Shown here in pieces: positions 10,675 through 23,439 of a stretch of 64,000 nucleotides of DNA. The first letter of the stretch is position 1. Each line of letters starts with the position of its first letter. A program made the translations under genes and the position numbers. The stretch covers positions 1,860,001 through 1,924,000 of the forward strand of contig NW_026776913.1 in NCBI RefSeq assembly GCF_030936135.1, written 5' to 3'. Source of the DNA: Gavia stellata (taxonomy: Eukaryota; Chordata; Aves; Gaviiformes; Gaviidae). Below the pieces are notes generated by a model that searched no databases, was not told the origin of the DNA, and saw only the letters and a list, made by a program, of their open reading frames with translations.

Positions 10675-13600
10675 TTAGGACAGATTTCTCTGAGAAAACC
10701 CACTCCATTTTTCATCGCAACCCCACGCAGTTGGAATACATTTCCATTCTCTAGTTTGTGCTGGCTGAGTGTGCTGTGAGGAGCAGGAGCTCTGCCCTTC
10801 TGCTGCTGAGGAGTCAGCTTTGCTCTGCTGCAGTGGGTACATGGGACCTGACTTGTGACAGCTCCGATGATCACAGGGGATGTCAGATGTAATCCACCTT
10901 TCATGGAAAAATTCAATATCTGCACTCATGACATGGAAGAACGTGGGCTGTGAAAGAGAGGCTCAGCATGACTTTCTTATAACTTTGTCTGTGTTTTCTC
11001 ACAGGGCTGCAGTGTCCATCAGTCCCTTTCTCATCTGCCCTGTGCTTTCGCTTGTGCTGCCTTGGAGATGACTTCACACACAAATTAGTCTTTTAAAAAA
11101 AACCCTAATCCTGGACTCTGATGAGACCAGAGGAGTCCTGTTTCAAAGAACAGCTCTGCAAACTCTTCTCCAGACCAGCCCAGAGGTGGAGCTGTGATGG
11201 AGATGGCAGGACACGACCCCTCCCAGAGAGAAGCAACTGACTCTGCGAGGAGAGTGCCGACCCCCAAGGAAAGGCTCCGCACTCCCGAGGATCCCACAGC
11301 AGAGCTGCGCCTTTCTGGGGGGCAGCTTGCAAGCCCTGCAGGACAGGCAAAGCAGAGACTCGGGGGTCCCTCCGATGGGAGGTTCTACAGAGAGAGTCAG
11401 CTCATTGCCCCGCAGACAGTGCCCAGCAGACATCTGCAGGGAAACACAGAAAGAGAGCTGCCTGAGCGCACCCTCCCCCTGTGCTTGTTTGCAGTGTCCT
11501 CCCAACCCCGTCCCTGTCTCTGCTGCCTGCAGCTGTCCCTGCCAGGAGCTGGTTCTCTGTCCCCTGTGTCTCCTCCCTGGCAGTGCTCACAGAGCCCATC
11601 CCACCCGCTGCCTGCTCAGCTCTGCCCTGCAGAGCCCTCCCTGCAGCAGGACACTGCCCAGGGGCATCTCTGGGTGTGCAGGCTCTGAGGGGAACATCAG
11701 ACCAGCCCTGGCGAGGCTGGAAAAGTGACACTGATGCTGTCTGTGACCACGGCATGGTGATTTCCAATACTCCCCGCTTTATTCACCTCTAAGAGGGACA
11801 GACTTGGAATTTCAGTGCCTCCTCCGGAAATGAGAGATTAATTCTATGTGCCATCGCCCACCCAGACAACCCAGAGGAGAAGAGTGAAAGACCAGGATCC
11901 TTCCCTTTCAGGCAGCCCCTGCCTTGCTGTGCTTCCTGAAAAGTCTCCTGGGAAGATCCTGCAGTGATGTGGAGCTGTGAGCAGCCCTGACCCACACAGC
12001 ACCCTCTCAACAGCAGAAGCACCCTGCCATTGCACTGGTCTCTCCTTCCACCCCCAGCTTCTCCCCACAGCGCCGTGGGGAGCTCCCCGGGCAGGCTGAG
12101 TGCTGACCCTGGCAGGCGGCAGAGTCCCTGCCCCAGCACCCAGCCCCGGGGGTGCAGGGACCCTGCTCGGAAGGACAGCCCTGGGCACCCCTGGCTGCAC
12201 ACCCACCTTCACACCCTGCAGCCGTCCCTGGCAGAAGGCAGCCCTCATGCCCTGTCCCTCTCATGGTGCAGCAGGGAAGCCCTGCTCTGTAGCACCTCCT
12301 TCTCCTCTACACCAGAGAACCTGCGGCACTTCTTCCTGAAAGCTCTCAGAGTTTGTGGGATGTGCCATCATTAGGAGATCTGTCCATGAACTGTACCTAA
12401 ATTGCCCCACACCCAGAGACTTACCGTGTCAAGGGCTGTGAAGATTTCTCCTCCAGTGAGCTCGCCTCTGTCCTCCCACCCCAGACTGCCTTTAACCTCT
12501 CTCTGCCTTGATCCTCTCCCCTCGGTGCCTGCAGGCAGTGCCCTCAGCCCTGCTGCGCTCTGCAGAGGAGCTGCTCCTGGGCAGAGCTGTCTCTCCTCAG
12601 CGCTGCCCGCTTGCCATGAGCTCCCTCCATCCCAGGAGCCCGGCCCAGCTCAGCAGCAGAGGAGCAGCCCAAGGCGGCACTTTCTCTGCCCCTCGGGGCT
12701 CCCCCCAGGGGTCCCTGGGGCTCCAGGGGAACCTGCTGTGAAACAGGCTGGAGCAATCACTGAGGTTCCCTCCCGCAGCTGGGGAGAGACACTTCTTCCC
12801 AGCACTGACATTTCTCCTATCAGGAAAAGAGTCAGGCATGAGAATCACGTTTTGTTTGTTTCATCATTAGACAGGACACCAGGAAGGTGACAGGCAGGGA
12901 TCTAATTTCTGCAAGCTGGGGGCATGTCTTCAGTTGACTGAATTCAGACATTTCGTTCTGGGTTTGTAGTCCTAGGGATAGAAAGACATCCAGAATTCTT
13001 TTGTCCAAGCCATCTCTCTCCTCTGAAGCAAAGCCTTTGCACACCCAGGCTCTTGGACACTTGATAACAGGTTCCCCTATGGCAAGTATGACCCTGCCTG
13101 ATGCCACAGCTGTGGTGCTTCAGCCCAGATGTGCAGCAATGCCCTCAGCCAGGGCCACGGACAGGACAAACTGGAGCCGTTACTGTGGGAGACAGAGCTG
13201 TGACCTGATGGCACAGCTCAGTCCAGCTGGTCTTCAAGGACAGCATCCTCCAAGCTCTGCAATAACCCAGACCGCAACTCAAATGAAGCTAGAAAGGGCA
13301 CCATAATGAGTGTTTACTACTTCAGGAGCAGTTGAAGAAGAAAACCAAGGTACTCTGTGGCTACTGCTGAGTTTCATAAGAGCAGGTGTAGACAGAGCTG
13401 AGATTCTCTGTTATCCTCTTTGCCTCAGTCTTCTCCAGCAAGGTCTCGCAGGCCTCTGTGACTCAGGGCAGGACCCTGAAGGAGATCAGCCAGTGGTGGA
13501 TGGGGATCAAGTCAGGGGTCACCTGAGCAAACGCAACCCTTACCAGTCTATGGGACAAGCGGGGCGGCATCCCAGGGAGCTGAGAGGGCAAGCCAATCTC

Positions 13601-13720
13601 ACAGGGATGACACTCTCCATCATCTTTAGAGGGTGATGGAGACTGGGGGGACTCCCTGATGACTGGCAGCACCCAAACATGGCACGCACCTTTCAAAAAT
13701 GCACAACAGATGAGCAGTGA
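10675..13720 (-). repeat. OR1 upstream unit (blocks C, B, A, Z)
   Basis: Non-coding DNA upstream of OR1, almost the exact reverse complement of 56,400-59,390 upstream of OR4. Reading away from the gene it comprises a proximal segment (10,675-10,930), block C (11,085-11,770), block B (11,820-12,400), block A with a conserved splice donor (12,410-12,880) and block Z (13,000-13,690). Blocks A and B recur near OR2 and OR3. Long GC-rich open frames in it are shared between copies only because the DNA was duplicated recently, and they overlap on both strands. The proximal segment is more diverged (about 93% by eye) than block C (about 99%). Confidence 0.8.
12419..12424 (-). promoter_or_regulatory. 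Putative 5' UTR exon donor for OR1
   Basis: GTAAGT in the sense of OR1, preceded by the shared words CTTCACAGCCCTTGACACG. The same donor stands in each OR unit. Joined to the acceptor at 10,646 it implies an intron of about 1.8 kb. Confidence 0.6.
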
Positions 13721-14261
13721 AACTCAAGGCTGTGCTCCAGAGTGTGTCCATTCACTCAGATCCCATTTCTGGGTGGCTGAAAAAGGTGGTGTCTGGTTTT
13801 ACTCAGGGTAGTGTGTGTCTCGCCATCCTCTTTGCTTTCTGTGATGAAAGGACAGGATTGCTGGGCGTGGGGAGAGCAGTGGTTGTCTTTTAACCTGGAA
13901 GTCAGTGAAGTTTTCAGCATCATCTCCCACATTATTCTTGTGCCCAAGTTAGGATATGATGGCCTGCGTGGGTGAGTCAGTAGATGGCTAAAACAACAGT
14001 CGGATGGTGGAGCTCAGAGGGATGAGGTCAATGTGTGGTACTCTGCCTGGAGGCATCTAGCTAAAAGGGTCCTGCAAGAGTCTGTCGTGCTACCTGCTCT
14101 GTTTCATGTGTTTTTAATGACCTGCAGGAGATGAGAGAGTTCATTTTCATAGCATTTGTAGATGCAACTATATTGAGGAGAGCAGAAACTATACTGCAGT
14201 CCACAGCTGCCATCCCAAAGGACATAGACAGGCCAGAGGGATGGGCAAAAAGTAGAAACAT
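13721..14261. other. Intergenic DNA shared by both arms
   Basis: No gene seen. It is the reverse complement of about 55,806-56,400 with few differences. Confidence 0.6.
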
Positions 14262-15253
14262 AAAATCATAGAATCATTTAGGTTGGAAAAGACCTTTAAG
14301 ACCACCGAGTCCCACCGTTAACCTGACGCTACCATGTCCACCACTAAACCAAGTCCCTAAGCGCCACATCTACGCATCTTTGAAATACCCCAGGGATGGT
14401 GACTTAACCACTTCCCTGCACAGCCTGCTCCTACGCTTGATAACCCTTTTGGTGAAGAAATTTTTCCTAATATCCAATCTAAAGCTCCCCTGGCACAACT
14501 TGAGGCCGTTTCCTCTTGTCCTATCACTTGTTACCTGGGAAAAGAGACCAACACCCACCTCACTACAACCTCCTTTTAGGTAGTTGTAGAGAGCGATAAG
14601 GTCTCCCTGAGCCTCCTGTTCTCCAGTTCCCTTAGCCATTCCTCATAACACTTGTTCTCTGGACCCTTCATCAGCTTCATTGGTCTTTGTTGGACACGCT
14701 TCAGCACCTCAATGTCCTTCTTGTAGTGACGGGCCCAAAACTGAACACAGCAGTCGAGGTGCAGACTCACCAGCACCGAGTACAGGGGGACAATCACCTC
14801 CGTACTCCTGCTGGCTACAGTATTTCTGGTACAGGCCAGGATGCCGTTGGCCTTCTTGTCCTCCTGGGCACACTGCTGGCTCATCTTCAGCCAGCTGTCG
14901 ATCAACACCCCCAGGTCCTTTTCTGCGGGTCATCTTTCCAGGCACTCGTCCCCAAGCCTGTAGTGTTGCATGGCGTTGTTGTGACCCAAGTGCAGGACCT
15001 GGCACTTGGCCTTGTTGAACCACATAGAGTTGGCCTTGGCCCATCAATCCAGCCTGTCCAGATCCCTCTGCAGAGCCTTCCGACCCTCAAGCAGATCAAC
15101 ACTCCTACACAACTTGGTGTCATCTGCAAACTTGCTGAGGGAGCACTCGATCCCCTCATCCAGATCGTCCATAAATATATTAAACAAGACCAACACCAAA
15201 CCTGAGCCCTGGGGGACACCACTTGTGACCGGCTGCCAACTGGACTGAACTCC
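14262..15253 (-). mobile_element. CR1 LINE, RT C-terminal part and 3' end, cut by the ERV
   Basis: Minus-strand CR1 with [51 protein letters not shown] and the 3' region matching [12 protein letters not shown]…RLDIRKNFF. The 3' end near 14,262 has the usual GATTCTATGATT-like words. Its upstream end coincides exactly with the LTR edge at 15,253/15,254. The inverted near-copy is 54,814-55,805, likewise abutting an LTR. Frameshifts and stops make it non-functional. Confidence 0.88.
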
Positions 15254-15872
15254 TGTCATGGTTTAAGCCCAGCCGGACTAATCACCACACAGCCGCTCAC
15301 TCACTCCCCACCAGGTGGGGTGGGGGAGAGAACCAGAAGAGTAAAAGTGAGAAAACTCGTGGGCTGAGATAAAAACAGTTTAATAGGTAGAGCAAAGAAC
15401 ACCGCGCGGAGAAGCAAAGCGAAAGAAGGAATTAATTCACCACTTCCCGTCGGCAGGCAGGTGTTCAGCTATCTGCAGGGAAGCAGGGCTCTATCACGCG
15501 TAGCGGTTGCTCGGGAAGACAAACGCCATTACTCTGAATGTCCCCACCTTCCTTCTTCCTCCCCCAGCTTGACATACTGAGCATGATGTCATATGGTATG
15601 GAATATCCCTTTGGTCAGTTGGGGTCAGCTGTCCCGGCTGTGTTCCCTCCCAACTTCCCGTGCACCCCCAGCCCACTCGCTGGTGGGGTGGGGTGAGGAG
15701 CAGAAAAGGCCTTGGCTCTGTGTGAGCCCTGTTCAGCAGTAACTAAAACATTCCTGCTTTATCAACATTGTTTCCAGCCCAAATCCAAAACACAGCCCCA
15801 TACAATCCAAAACACAGCCCCATACTAGCTGCTATGAAGAAAGTTAACCCCATCCCAGCCAAAACCAGCACA
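15254..15872 (-). repeat. 3' LTR of the left ERV-L copy
   Basis: An LTR of 619 bp with TG…CA ends when read on the minus strand (TGTGCTGG…CCATGACA). It contains an in-tandem doubling of a word of about 20 bp (GGGGCTGTGTTTTGGAT-like). It is nearly identical to the 3' LTR at 54,196-54,813. Confidence 0.9.
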
Positions 15873-16249
15873 TTCTCCACCCCTTATTCCATACCATTTA
15901 CATCATGCTCAGGTCTCACACCATCCAAAACGTTCTCATTCCCTATCATCGCCCTTTCCATCCTTTGATATAGTACACAGATATCCTTCCCTTAGTCTAT
16001 GGACCACCCCTGTAAAATATTTCTAAAATGTCCATAAATGTCCATTGACTTCATGTAGTCCATAACTTCGGGCTCCATCTGTTATGGTGGTCACTCAGGA
16101 GAGAAGAGGTGTTGTATTGCATGGAGTTATTGGGCACCACAGCTAGCTCAGGTCGGGTCACTGCTGCACTTGCAATGCTTCTTGTAAGGCTTGTCCTCCA
16201 TTGGTTCAGGTGGTTCCTGCTGTAGTAATTCCTGTAACATATAACTCAA

Positions 16250-18880
16250 ATCATGGATTAGTTTCACCCAGAATTAAATTACCTTGAGGTACACACTGGA
16301 CTTCCCCATTCTTCTGCATTACCCACCAAGTGCACCCAGGTCCTTGAGCAAAAATAACCCGGCGAATAGGTTTACCTTTTCCTGAGGAAGGAATAACCCA
16401 GACTGTTTTTCCCAGCAAGTTCCTTATATGTACTACGGGAATCTTATCTCCTTCCACAGTGCGCAGGGGTTTTGATTGGGCAGGGCCAGGTCGACTGGCA
16501 GAGCCTCTAGTGTTAACTAGCCAAGTGGCTTCTGCTAAATGTGTATCCCAATGCTTAAATGTCCCAGCACCCATTGCTTTCAGTGTAGTTTTTAACAGTG
16601 CGTTGTATCGTTCCATTTTCCCGGAGGCTGGTGCATGGTAGGGGATGTGATACACCCAGTCAATGCCATGCTCCTTGGCCCAGGTGTTAATGAGGTTGTT
16701 TCGGAAATGAGTCCCGTTGTCTGATTCAATTCTTTCAGGGGTGCCGTGTCGCCATAAAATTTGCTTTTCAAGGCCCAAGATAGTGTTCCGGGCAGTGGCA
16801 TGGGTCACGGGGTATGTTTCCATCCATCCGGTAGTTGCTTCCACCATTGTAAGCACATGCTGCTTCCCGTGGGGGGTTCGTGGTAGTGTGATATAATCAA
16901 CCTGCCAGGCTTCCCCGTATTGATATTTCAGCCATCGTCCTCTATACCAAAAAGGCTTCAGCCGCTTAGCTTGTTTGATTATGGCACATGTTTCACATTC
17001 ATGGATAACCTGTGCAATGGCATCAATGGTCAAGTCCACCCCTCGACCACGAGCCCATTTGTATGTTGCATCCCTTCCTAAATGTCCTGATGTGTCATGG
17101 GCCCATCGAGCTATAAATAGCTCACCCTTATGTTCCCAATCCAGATCCACCTGAGCCACTTCAATTCTAGCAGCTTGGTCCACCCGCTCATTGTTTCGAT
17201 GTTCTTCAGTGGCACGACTCTTGGGTATGTGAGCATCTACATGACGTACTTTTACAACCAGGTTCTCTACCCGAGCAGCAATATCTTGCCATAATTCAGC
17301 AGCCCAGATGGGCTTACCTCTGCGCTGCCAGTTGCTCTGCTTCCATTGCTGTAGCCGCCCCCACAGGGCATTTGCCACCATCCATGAGTCCGTATAGAGA
17401 TAAAGTACTGGCCATTTCCCTCATTCAGCAGTATCTAAAGCCAGCTGAATGGCTTTCACCTCTGCAAACTGACTCGATTCACCTTGTCCTTCAGCAGTTT
17501 CTGCAACTTGTCGCGTAGGACTCCACACAGCAGCTTTCCACCTTCGATGTTTTCCCACAATACGACAGGATCCATCTGTAAACAGGGCATATTGCTTCTC
17601 AGTCTCTGATAATTCATTATACAGAGGGGCCTCTTCAGCACGAGTCACCTCCTCTGGTGACAGTCTGAAGTTTCGGCCCTCTGGCCAGTCCATGATCACT
17701 TCCAGGATTCCCGGGCGGTCGGGGTTTCCCATCCGAGCTCGTTGCGTTATCAGTGCAACCCACTTACTCCATGTAGCATCAGTTGCGTGATGCGTAGAGG
17801 GGATCTTCCCTTTGAACATCCAGCCCAGCACAGGCAATCGAGGGGCCAAAAGGAGCTGTGCTTCAGTAACAACTACTTCCGAAGCAGCTCAAATTCCTTC
17901 ATATGCTGCTAATATTTCTTTTTCAGTTGGAGTGTAACGGGCTTCAGATCCCCTATATCCCCGGCTCCAAAACCCTAGAGGCCGACCTCGAGTCTCCCCA
18001 GGTGCTTTCTGCCAGAGGCTCCAGGTGGGGCCGTTATCCCCGGCTGAGGTGTAAAGTACATTTTTCACACCTTGTCCTGTCTGGACCGGCCCAAGCGCTA
18101 CTGCACGAACTATCTCCTGTTTAATTTGTTCAAAGGCTTGCTGCTGTTCAGGGCCCCATTCAAAGTCGTTCTTCTTCCGGGTCACTCGATAGAGAGGGCT
18201 CACGATCAGACTATAACTTGGAATATGCATTCTCCAGAAACCCACAACACCTAAGAAAGCTTGTGTTTCCTTTTTGTTAGTTGGTGGAGACATGGCTGTT
18301 ATTTTATTGATCACATCCATTGGGATATGACGACGCCCATCCTGCCATTTTATTCCTAAAAACTGAATTTCCTGTGCAGGCCCTTTGACCTTACTTTGTT
18401 TTATAGCAAAACCAGCTTTCAGGAGAATCTGGATTATTCTTCTCCCCTTCTCAAACACTTCCTCCGCTGTGTTGCCCCACACAATGATGTCATCAATATA
18501 CTGCAGGTGTTCCGGAGCTTTGCCTTGTTCCAGTGCACTCTGTATCAGCCCATGACAAATGGTAGGACTATGTTTCCACCCCTGGGGCAGTCGATTCCAG
18601 GTGTACTGGATACCCCTCCATGTGAAAGCAAACTGTGGCCTGCACTCTGCTGCCAGAGGGATCGAGAAAAACGCATTGGCGATATCTATTGTTGCATACC
18701 ATTTGGCAGCCTTTGACTCCAGTTCATATTGAAGTTCTAGCATGTCTGGTACGGCAGCACTCAGCGGCGGTGTGACTTCGTTCAGGCCTCGATAGTCCAC
18801 TGTTAACCGCCACTCTCCGTTAGATTTTTGCACGGGCCATAGGGGACTCTTAAAGGGTGAATGAGTCTTACTGATCACTC
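16250..18880 (-). mobile_element. pol section of the left ERV-L copy
   Basis: Part of the fossil provirus. Reading on the minus strand, the order is RT (FFSIPLAAECRPQFAFTWRG, YIDDIIVWG), connection, RNase H and integrase (zinc-binding part, then the D,D,E core with QVDYITLPRTPHG, ESDNGTHF and ASGKMERYNALLK). It is broken. No envelope section follows, which is normal for ERV-L. Confidence 0.9.
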
Positions 18881-18949
18881 CTTTCCAGTTGATGGATCAA
18901 CTTATGGATGGGAACCAGGGAGTCTCGATTGGTGTGATATTGTTGCCGC

Positions 18950-19524
18950 TCACTCACTCCCCCCTGGTGGGGTGGGGGAGAGAACCAGAAGAGTAAAGGT
19001 GAGAAAACTCGTGGGCTGAGATAAAAACAGTTTAATAGGTAGAGCAAAAAACACTGTGTGGAGAAGCAAAGCAAAAGAAGGAATTCATTCACCACTTCCC
19101 GTCGGCAGGCAGGTGTTCAGCTATCTGCAGGGAAGCAGGGCTCCATCATGCATAGCGGTTGCTCGGGAAGACAAATGCCATTACTCCGAATGTCCCCACC
19201 TTCCTTCTTCCTCACCCAGCTTGACATACTGAGCATGATGTCATATGGTATGGAATATCCCTTTGGTCAGTTGTGGTCAGCTGTCCCGGCTGTGTCCCCT
19301 CCCAACTTCCCGTGCACCCCCAGCCCACTCGCTGGTGGGGTGGGGTGAGGAGCAGAAAAGGCCTTGGTGCTGTGTGAGCCCTGCTCAGCAGTAACTAAAC
19401 CATCCCTGCTTTATCAACATTGTTTCCAGCCCAAATCCAAAACACAGCCCCATACAATCCAAAACACAGCCCCATACTAGCTGCTATGAGGAAAGTTAAC
19501 CCTATCCCAGCCAAAACCAGCACA
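18950..19524 (-). repeat. 5' LTR of the left ERV-L copy (partial)
   Basis: Most of an LTR of the same family, ending in TGTGCTGG (minus sense) at 19,524. It also carries the doubled 20-bp word. The flank beyond 19,524 is a different CR1 from the one on the 3' side, and the 5-bp flanks do not match as a target-site duplication. Confidence 0.85.
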
Positions 19525-20170
19525 GCTGGTCACCAGAGAGAGGAGATCAGCATCTCCCCCTCCGCTGCCCTCCTTGAGGAAGTTGCAGACTGCGATGAGC
19601 TCACCCCTCAGCCTTCTCTTCTCCAAGCTGAAACAAATCAAGTGACCTCAGCCACTGCTCCTAATTATGCCCTCGAGACCTTTCACCACCTTGGTTGCCC
19701 TTCCCTTGACACACTTTAATACTTTGGTGTCCTTCTTCTACTGAGGTGCCCCAAACGGCACACAGCACTTGAGGTGGGGCCGTACCAGTGCAGTGCGGAG
19801 TGGGACAATCACCTCCCTCCACCAGCTAGCGATGCTGTGCTTGATGCACCCCAGGACACGGGTGGCCCTTTTGACTGCCATGGCACACTATTGACTCCTA
19901 TTCAATTTGCCCTGAACCCAAAAACCCCAGATCTCTTTCTGCAGGCCTGCTCTTCAGCCTCTCCTCCCCCAATTTGTATGTATAACTCGGATTACTGCAT
20001 CCCAGGTGAAGAATCCAGCTCTTGCTCCTGTTAAATTTGATGTGGTTGGCGATTGCCCAGCTCTCCAGTCTATCCAGTTCTCTCTATAAGGCCTCTCCAC
20101 CCTCAATCAAATCCAGACCTCCTCCTATTTCACCATCATCTGCAAACTTACTGAATTTATTGTATTACTG
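19525..20170 (-). mobile_element. CR1 LINE fragment abutting the ERV 5' LTR
   Basis: Minus-strand, diverged CR1. Words in CR1 sense include the RT section with CAAACTTACTGAATTT-like sequence in antisense near 20,140, and near the LTR the late segment CTCTGGTGACCAGC. The CR1 3' end is missing, and it stops exactly at the LTR edge. The remainder expected after GTGACCAGC is not found on the other side of the ERV. Confidence 0.75.
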
Positions 20171-22261
20171 TATTCAGGAAGTCATGGTAGGTGGTTAAAT
20201 CTGCTGGGAAACAGGCACAGGCATAGGACAGTGTAGGAAAGCCTGTGGTGGGGACAGCTGAGAGTCTTGGTGGGTCTGGGACCTCTCAACAACACAAGTG
20301 GGGTCCTTGTCCTCTTCGCTGTCACTTCTGCCTCTTCCAAGAAGGTCACCATTTCCTTACAGCCCCAGTGCTTTCTTGCCTCCTCATCCTTCATAGAGGC
20401 TGGGAGCTGTGCGACCGCTGTCCTGCACTTGTCATTGCGCACCCCACATCCCACTGCTCATAGGAAGAGCCCTGAGCATCCTGTGAGGGACAGGATGCCT
20501 TTTGCAAGGTGATGGGGGTCAGGACTAGGTCATCCTCCCTAGAGAAAGACATCAAGGGCCTGCTTGGCATCAGAGCCACCCCCACATTTCATTTGCCACC
20601 TCTTATCCATCACCTCTGACTTCCTGTTTCACCAGCCCCCAGGGATGGTCACCTTGTCCAGCGTTCCCTCCGTGGTCTCCAGTGATGGCTCTCGGTTGGG
20701 CTCACTAATACCTTCAGAAACCTGGAGGTTTGCTTCTCCTTTTCCTTCTCTAGTGGCCTGATCAATCTTTCAGGATCTGCAGTTCAGGAACTTGGCTCCA
20801 GACGGCACTCGAACATTAAAAAAAGCCCTAACAAGCCAATTTTCCTGATTTTCTGTTTTTATGTGGTTCATTTGACAGCTTTCAGGAGTGTATTCAAAGT
20901 GAAAAGAGTTCATCATTCACCAACAGGAAGAAAGAATTTATTCTTTTCCCACTTCCCTTTATTTTTCTGCATAAACCTCAAGTGATAGCAGCAATCTGCA
21001 ACTGATACTGAAAGAGAGCATATCCTAACTGACGAGGAATATATAGGGAAGTCACTACCCTTTATGGCAGAAACTATATGTGCAGTCTTGGTACCTTCCA
21101 CCAACTCCACCATTTCTATCTTCAACCACGTGCGCCTTACAGCAGTGCTGTAAAAACAGAGTCTTCTCAACTAAAGTCTGCAGCTGCGTGTTTCAGCCCC
21201 TTGGCACCAGTTCCCACTGTTTCACCTGGAGAAAGAGCTGCACACAGGCACAGAAGGAAGTTTCTTACTTGCCAACAAACAAAACCAAAGGTAGACATAG
21301 TTCAATACAACATAGAAGACATTCCTCACCTGTATATTAAGGTCATGTTACCTCCTCATAAGTCCACTTTCCACAGTGGATAGCCTTAGACTGATGCAAA
21401 ACACATCATTGTGTGAAGGACACATCCCAAGAGCACCCAAAACACTTTCTGTCCCCTCCCAAGCCCTTGCCCACCTCCCCAGGCCTTTGCAGGGGAGGGA
21501 GGTTGGAGAGGTAGCCTTGATGCTGTACCAGCACTGCTAAGCAAGAGCCAAAACAGCGGTGTGGTAGCAACAGCACTCCGGCTACAAATACAAAGCTGAG
21601 CACCATGAGGGCTGCTATGGGGAAAGTTAACTCCACCCCAGCCAGGTCCAGGACATGGCCAAATCTCCAGGTGTGTCAAGGTCTCTCTGGACTGAAGCTC
21701 CAACAGTCCAGCTGTTAAAGCACGTGTGCCAATGGTCATCCTGAGTCGTGGTGCCTCCAACGAGATCAGAACACTACAGATGACAAGAAGACTGCTAGTG
21801 TAATGGAGCTGCTAACCAAGGTAGAAAGTACCGTGGTAACCATCTCAGAACCACCAAAGGAAGGTCCAAAGTGAAGCCAAGGCAGGGCCAGTGGGGAAAC
21901 GGTGAAAAGGAGTTGGATTTTACATGGGAAGGGATAAGGATGATTGAAGAGTAGGGCTTGAGAGGTGGGAAAAGAGTGAAAAGGGGAATGAAAGGTGAAG
22001 CAAAGGGAATGATCAGGGCTGTTTGGGGATAGCTGTCAAGCAGCCCTGCATCTGAGCAACACTGCCTGGAAACGGACAAGCAAGCTGCAGCTGCTCTGAC
22101 CATACTAACATCTGACTTACTTCCATGGTGGTCATGTGGAACTGAAAACTTTCCCTACTCTCATCAAGGGAAGACCCAGAGGGGAAGGAACTGCAGCATC
22201 ATTTAGTTTTCCACTCTTCTGAATGGGACTCCAGGGGGTCTCTGCTCTGACCTCCTGCTCA
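20171..22261. other. Intergenic DNA, no gene recognised
   Basis: AT-richer than its neighbours, with short unrelated open frames only. I see no conserved domain, no duplicate elsewhere in the window and no clear repeat. Confidence 0.5.
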
Positions 22262-23430
22262 TGGCAGAAGCAGCTATGGAGTCAGACCATGTTGCTTAAG
22301 GCTTTATCCAGTGAAGGCTGAAAGCATCCAAGGACAGAGATGGCACAATGTCTCTGGGAAACCTGCTCTGATGCTTGGATGCCCTCATGGAGAAAATGTT
22401 TTTCCTTATCTCCAGCCTGACTAGTCCTTATTTCAACACTTGACTATTGTTGATTATCCTCCTGCCAAAGGTCACGGTGACAAGACTGGTTCCATCTCCC
22501 TGAAAACATCCCCACAGTGACTGGCAGGCTGATATTCCTGAGGCCTTCCCTTCTCCAGGCTGAACAAGGACTTGTCCCTCAGTTCCTCCTCCAATGTAAG
22601 TCCTCAAGCCCCTGAGCATCTTGGCGGTCTTCCTCTGAACTCGCTCCCAGCTATCAACATGTTCCTTGCTGTAATGGGTTATTTCTGGCCAATAGCCCAG
22701 CAGCCACACAGCCGCTCACTCCCTCCTCCCCTGCCCCACATGAGGCCCAGAAATTTACATGGTAGTATACAGATGTTCTAATTTGCTTTCTGTCCTCCAG
22801 CACCACCAGGGCCATTTATGCAGAGCTGATCCCCAGCCAGGCAGTCCTCAGCCCCTACCACTGCAGGGCGTTAGTCTGTCCCAGGCACAGGACCTGCCAT
22901 TTGGCCACCTTCTATCCCATGAAGGTTCTGACAGGACGGTCCTTCCACCTCTCCAGTTTCCCCTCTATGGCATCCCTAGGGCACAGCAATGGTCCTCCCA
23001 ATTTAGGGTCATCGACAAACAAGGTGAGAGTTACCTCCTCCAAGTCATAGATAAATGTATTAAACTGCGCAGGTCTCAGTCCCCTGTGCTGCCCCACATT
23101 GCCCCAGTATGTCCCAGTGGCCTCCAGGTAGGGTATGACCCCGTCACCACTGCTCTCTCAGCGTGATCATCCAACTGATGTTTCACCCATCTGTTTGTCA
23201 ACCCATCCAGACTGTAAGAACCTAACTTGGGTAGAAGAATATTGAGGGAGACCATGCCACAAGTCTTGCTTAAGCTGAGGTAAACAACATCCACTGTTCT
23301 CCCCTCATGCACAAATGCAGCTACTTCATCATGAAGGCAATCAAGTCGGTGAGGCATGATTCACCCTTGATAAGTCTATGCTGACTGCTTTTGGACAAAT
23401 TCTTCTCTTTCAAGGTGCCAGAAATGTCAC
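22262..23430 (-). mobile_element. Old CR1 LINE copy (RT part to 3' region)
   Basis: Minus-strand translation gives HRLDCLHDEVAAFVHEGR, VDVVYLSLSKTCGMVSLNIL and WVKHQLDD near 23,150-23,350, then LFVDDPKLGG near 23,000, corresponding to CR1 [16 protein letters not shown]…WLNGR…FADDTKLGG. The 3' portion (22,262-22,650) has typical CR1 late-RT words in antisense. It is heavily mutated and older than the neighbouring plus-strand copy. Confidence 0.78.
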
Positions 23431-23439
23431 CCAAGGGGC

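Larger units (their letters stand above)
9710..19524 (-). repeat. Inner palindrome arm, left
   Basis: Inverted near-copy of 48,120-60,360: OR coding exon, OR upstream unit, CR1, ERV-L 3' LTR, pol and a 5' LTR. It differs from the right arm mainly in lacking the ERV gag-pro part. Homology starts within the last codons of OR1 and stops at the outer edge of the ERV 5' LTR. Confidence 0.85.
15254..19524 (-). mobile_element. ERV-L-type endogenous retrovirus, left copy (LTR-pol-LTR)
   Basis: Fossil provirus on the minus strand. The pol-like section shows RT with YIDDI, an RNase H section (LFTDGSCR, YTDSW) and an integrase section (HLGRDATYKWA, WRHGTPERIESDNGTHF). The RT and the linker after it resemble class III (ERV-L) elements. 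No gag or protease section is present, so the copy is partial. The pol is broken, with about two interruptions. The 3' LTR and its flank match the right copy; the 5' flank does not. An age of a few million years is a rough inference from small LTR differences. Confidence 0.92.

Noticed and set aside
10622-10708. N-terminal extension of OR1 (MEWVFSEKS…), with similar extensions at OR2 and OR4
   Set aside because: The extension crosses a pyrimidine tract and AG that look like a splice acceptor, and the four extensions are not alike where the units differ. MSN.SSIT is the shared start.
11194-12890. Long GC-rich open frames repeated in all OR upstream units (for example MCSQGCPGLSFRAGSLHPRG)
   Set aside because: They overlap on both strands, have no known domain and are alike only because the DNA was duplicated recently. 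They fit 5' UTR exon and intron sequence better than coding.
15254-15872. Reading the CA-rich LTR ends as a solo regulatory repeat
   Set aside because: TG…CA ends, length and adjoining pol identify it as the LTR of the ERV-L copy.
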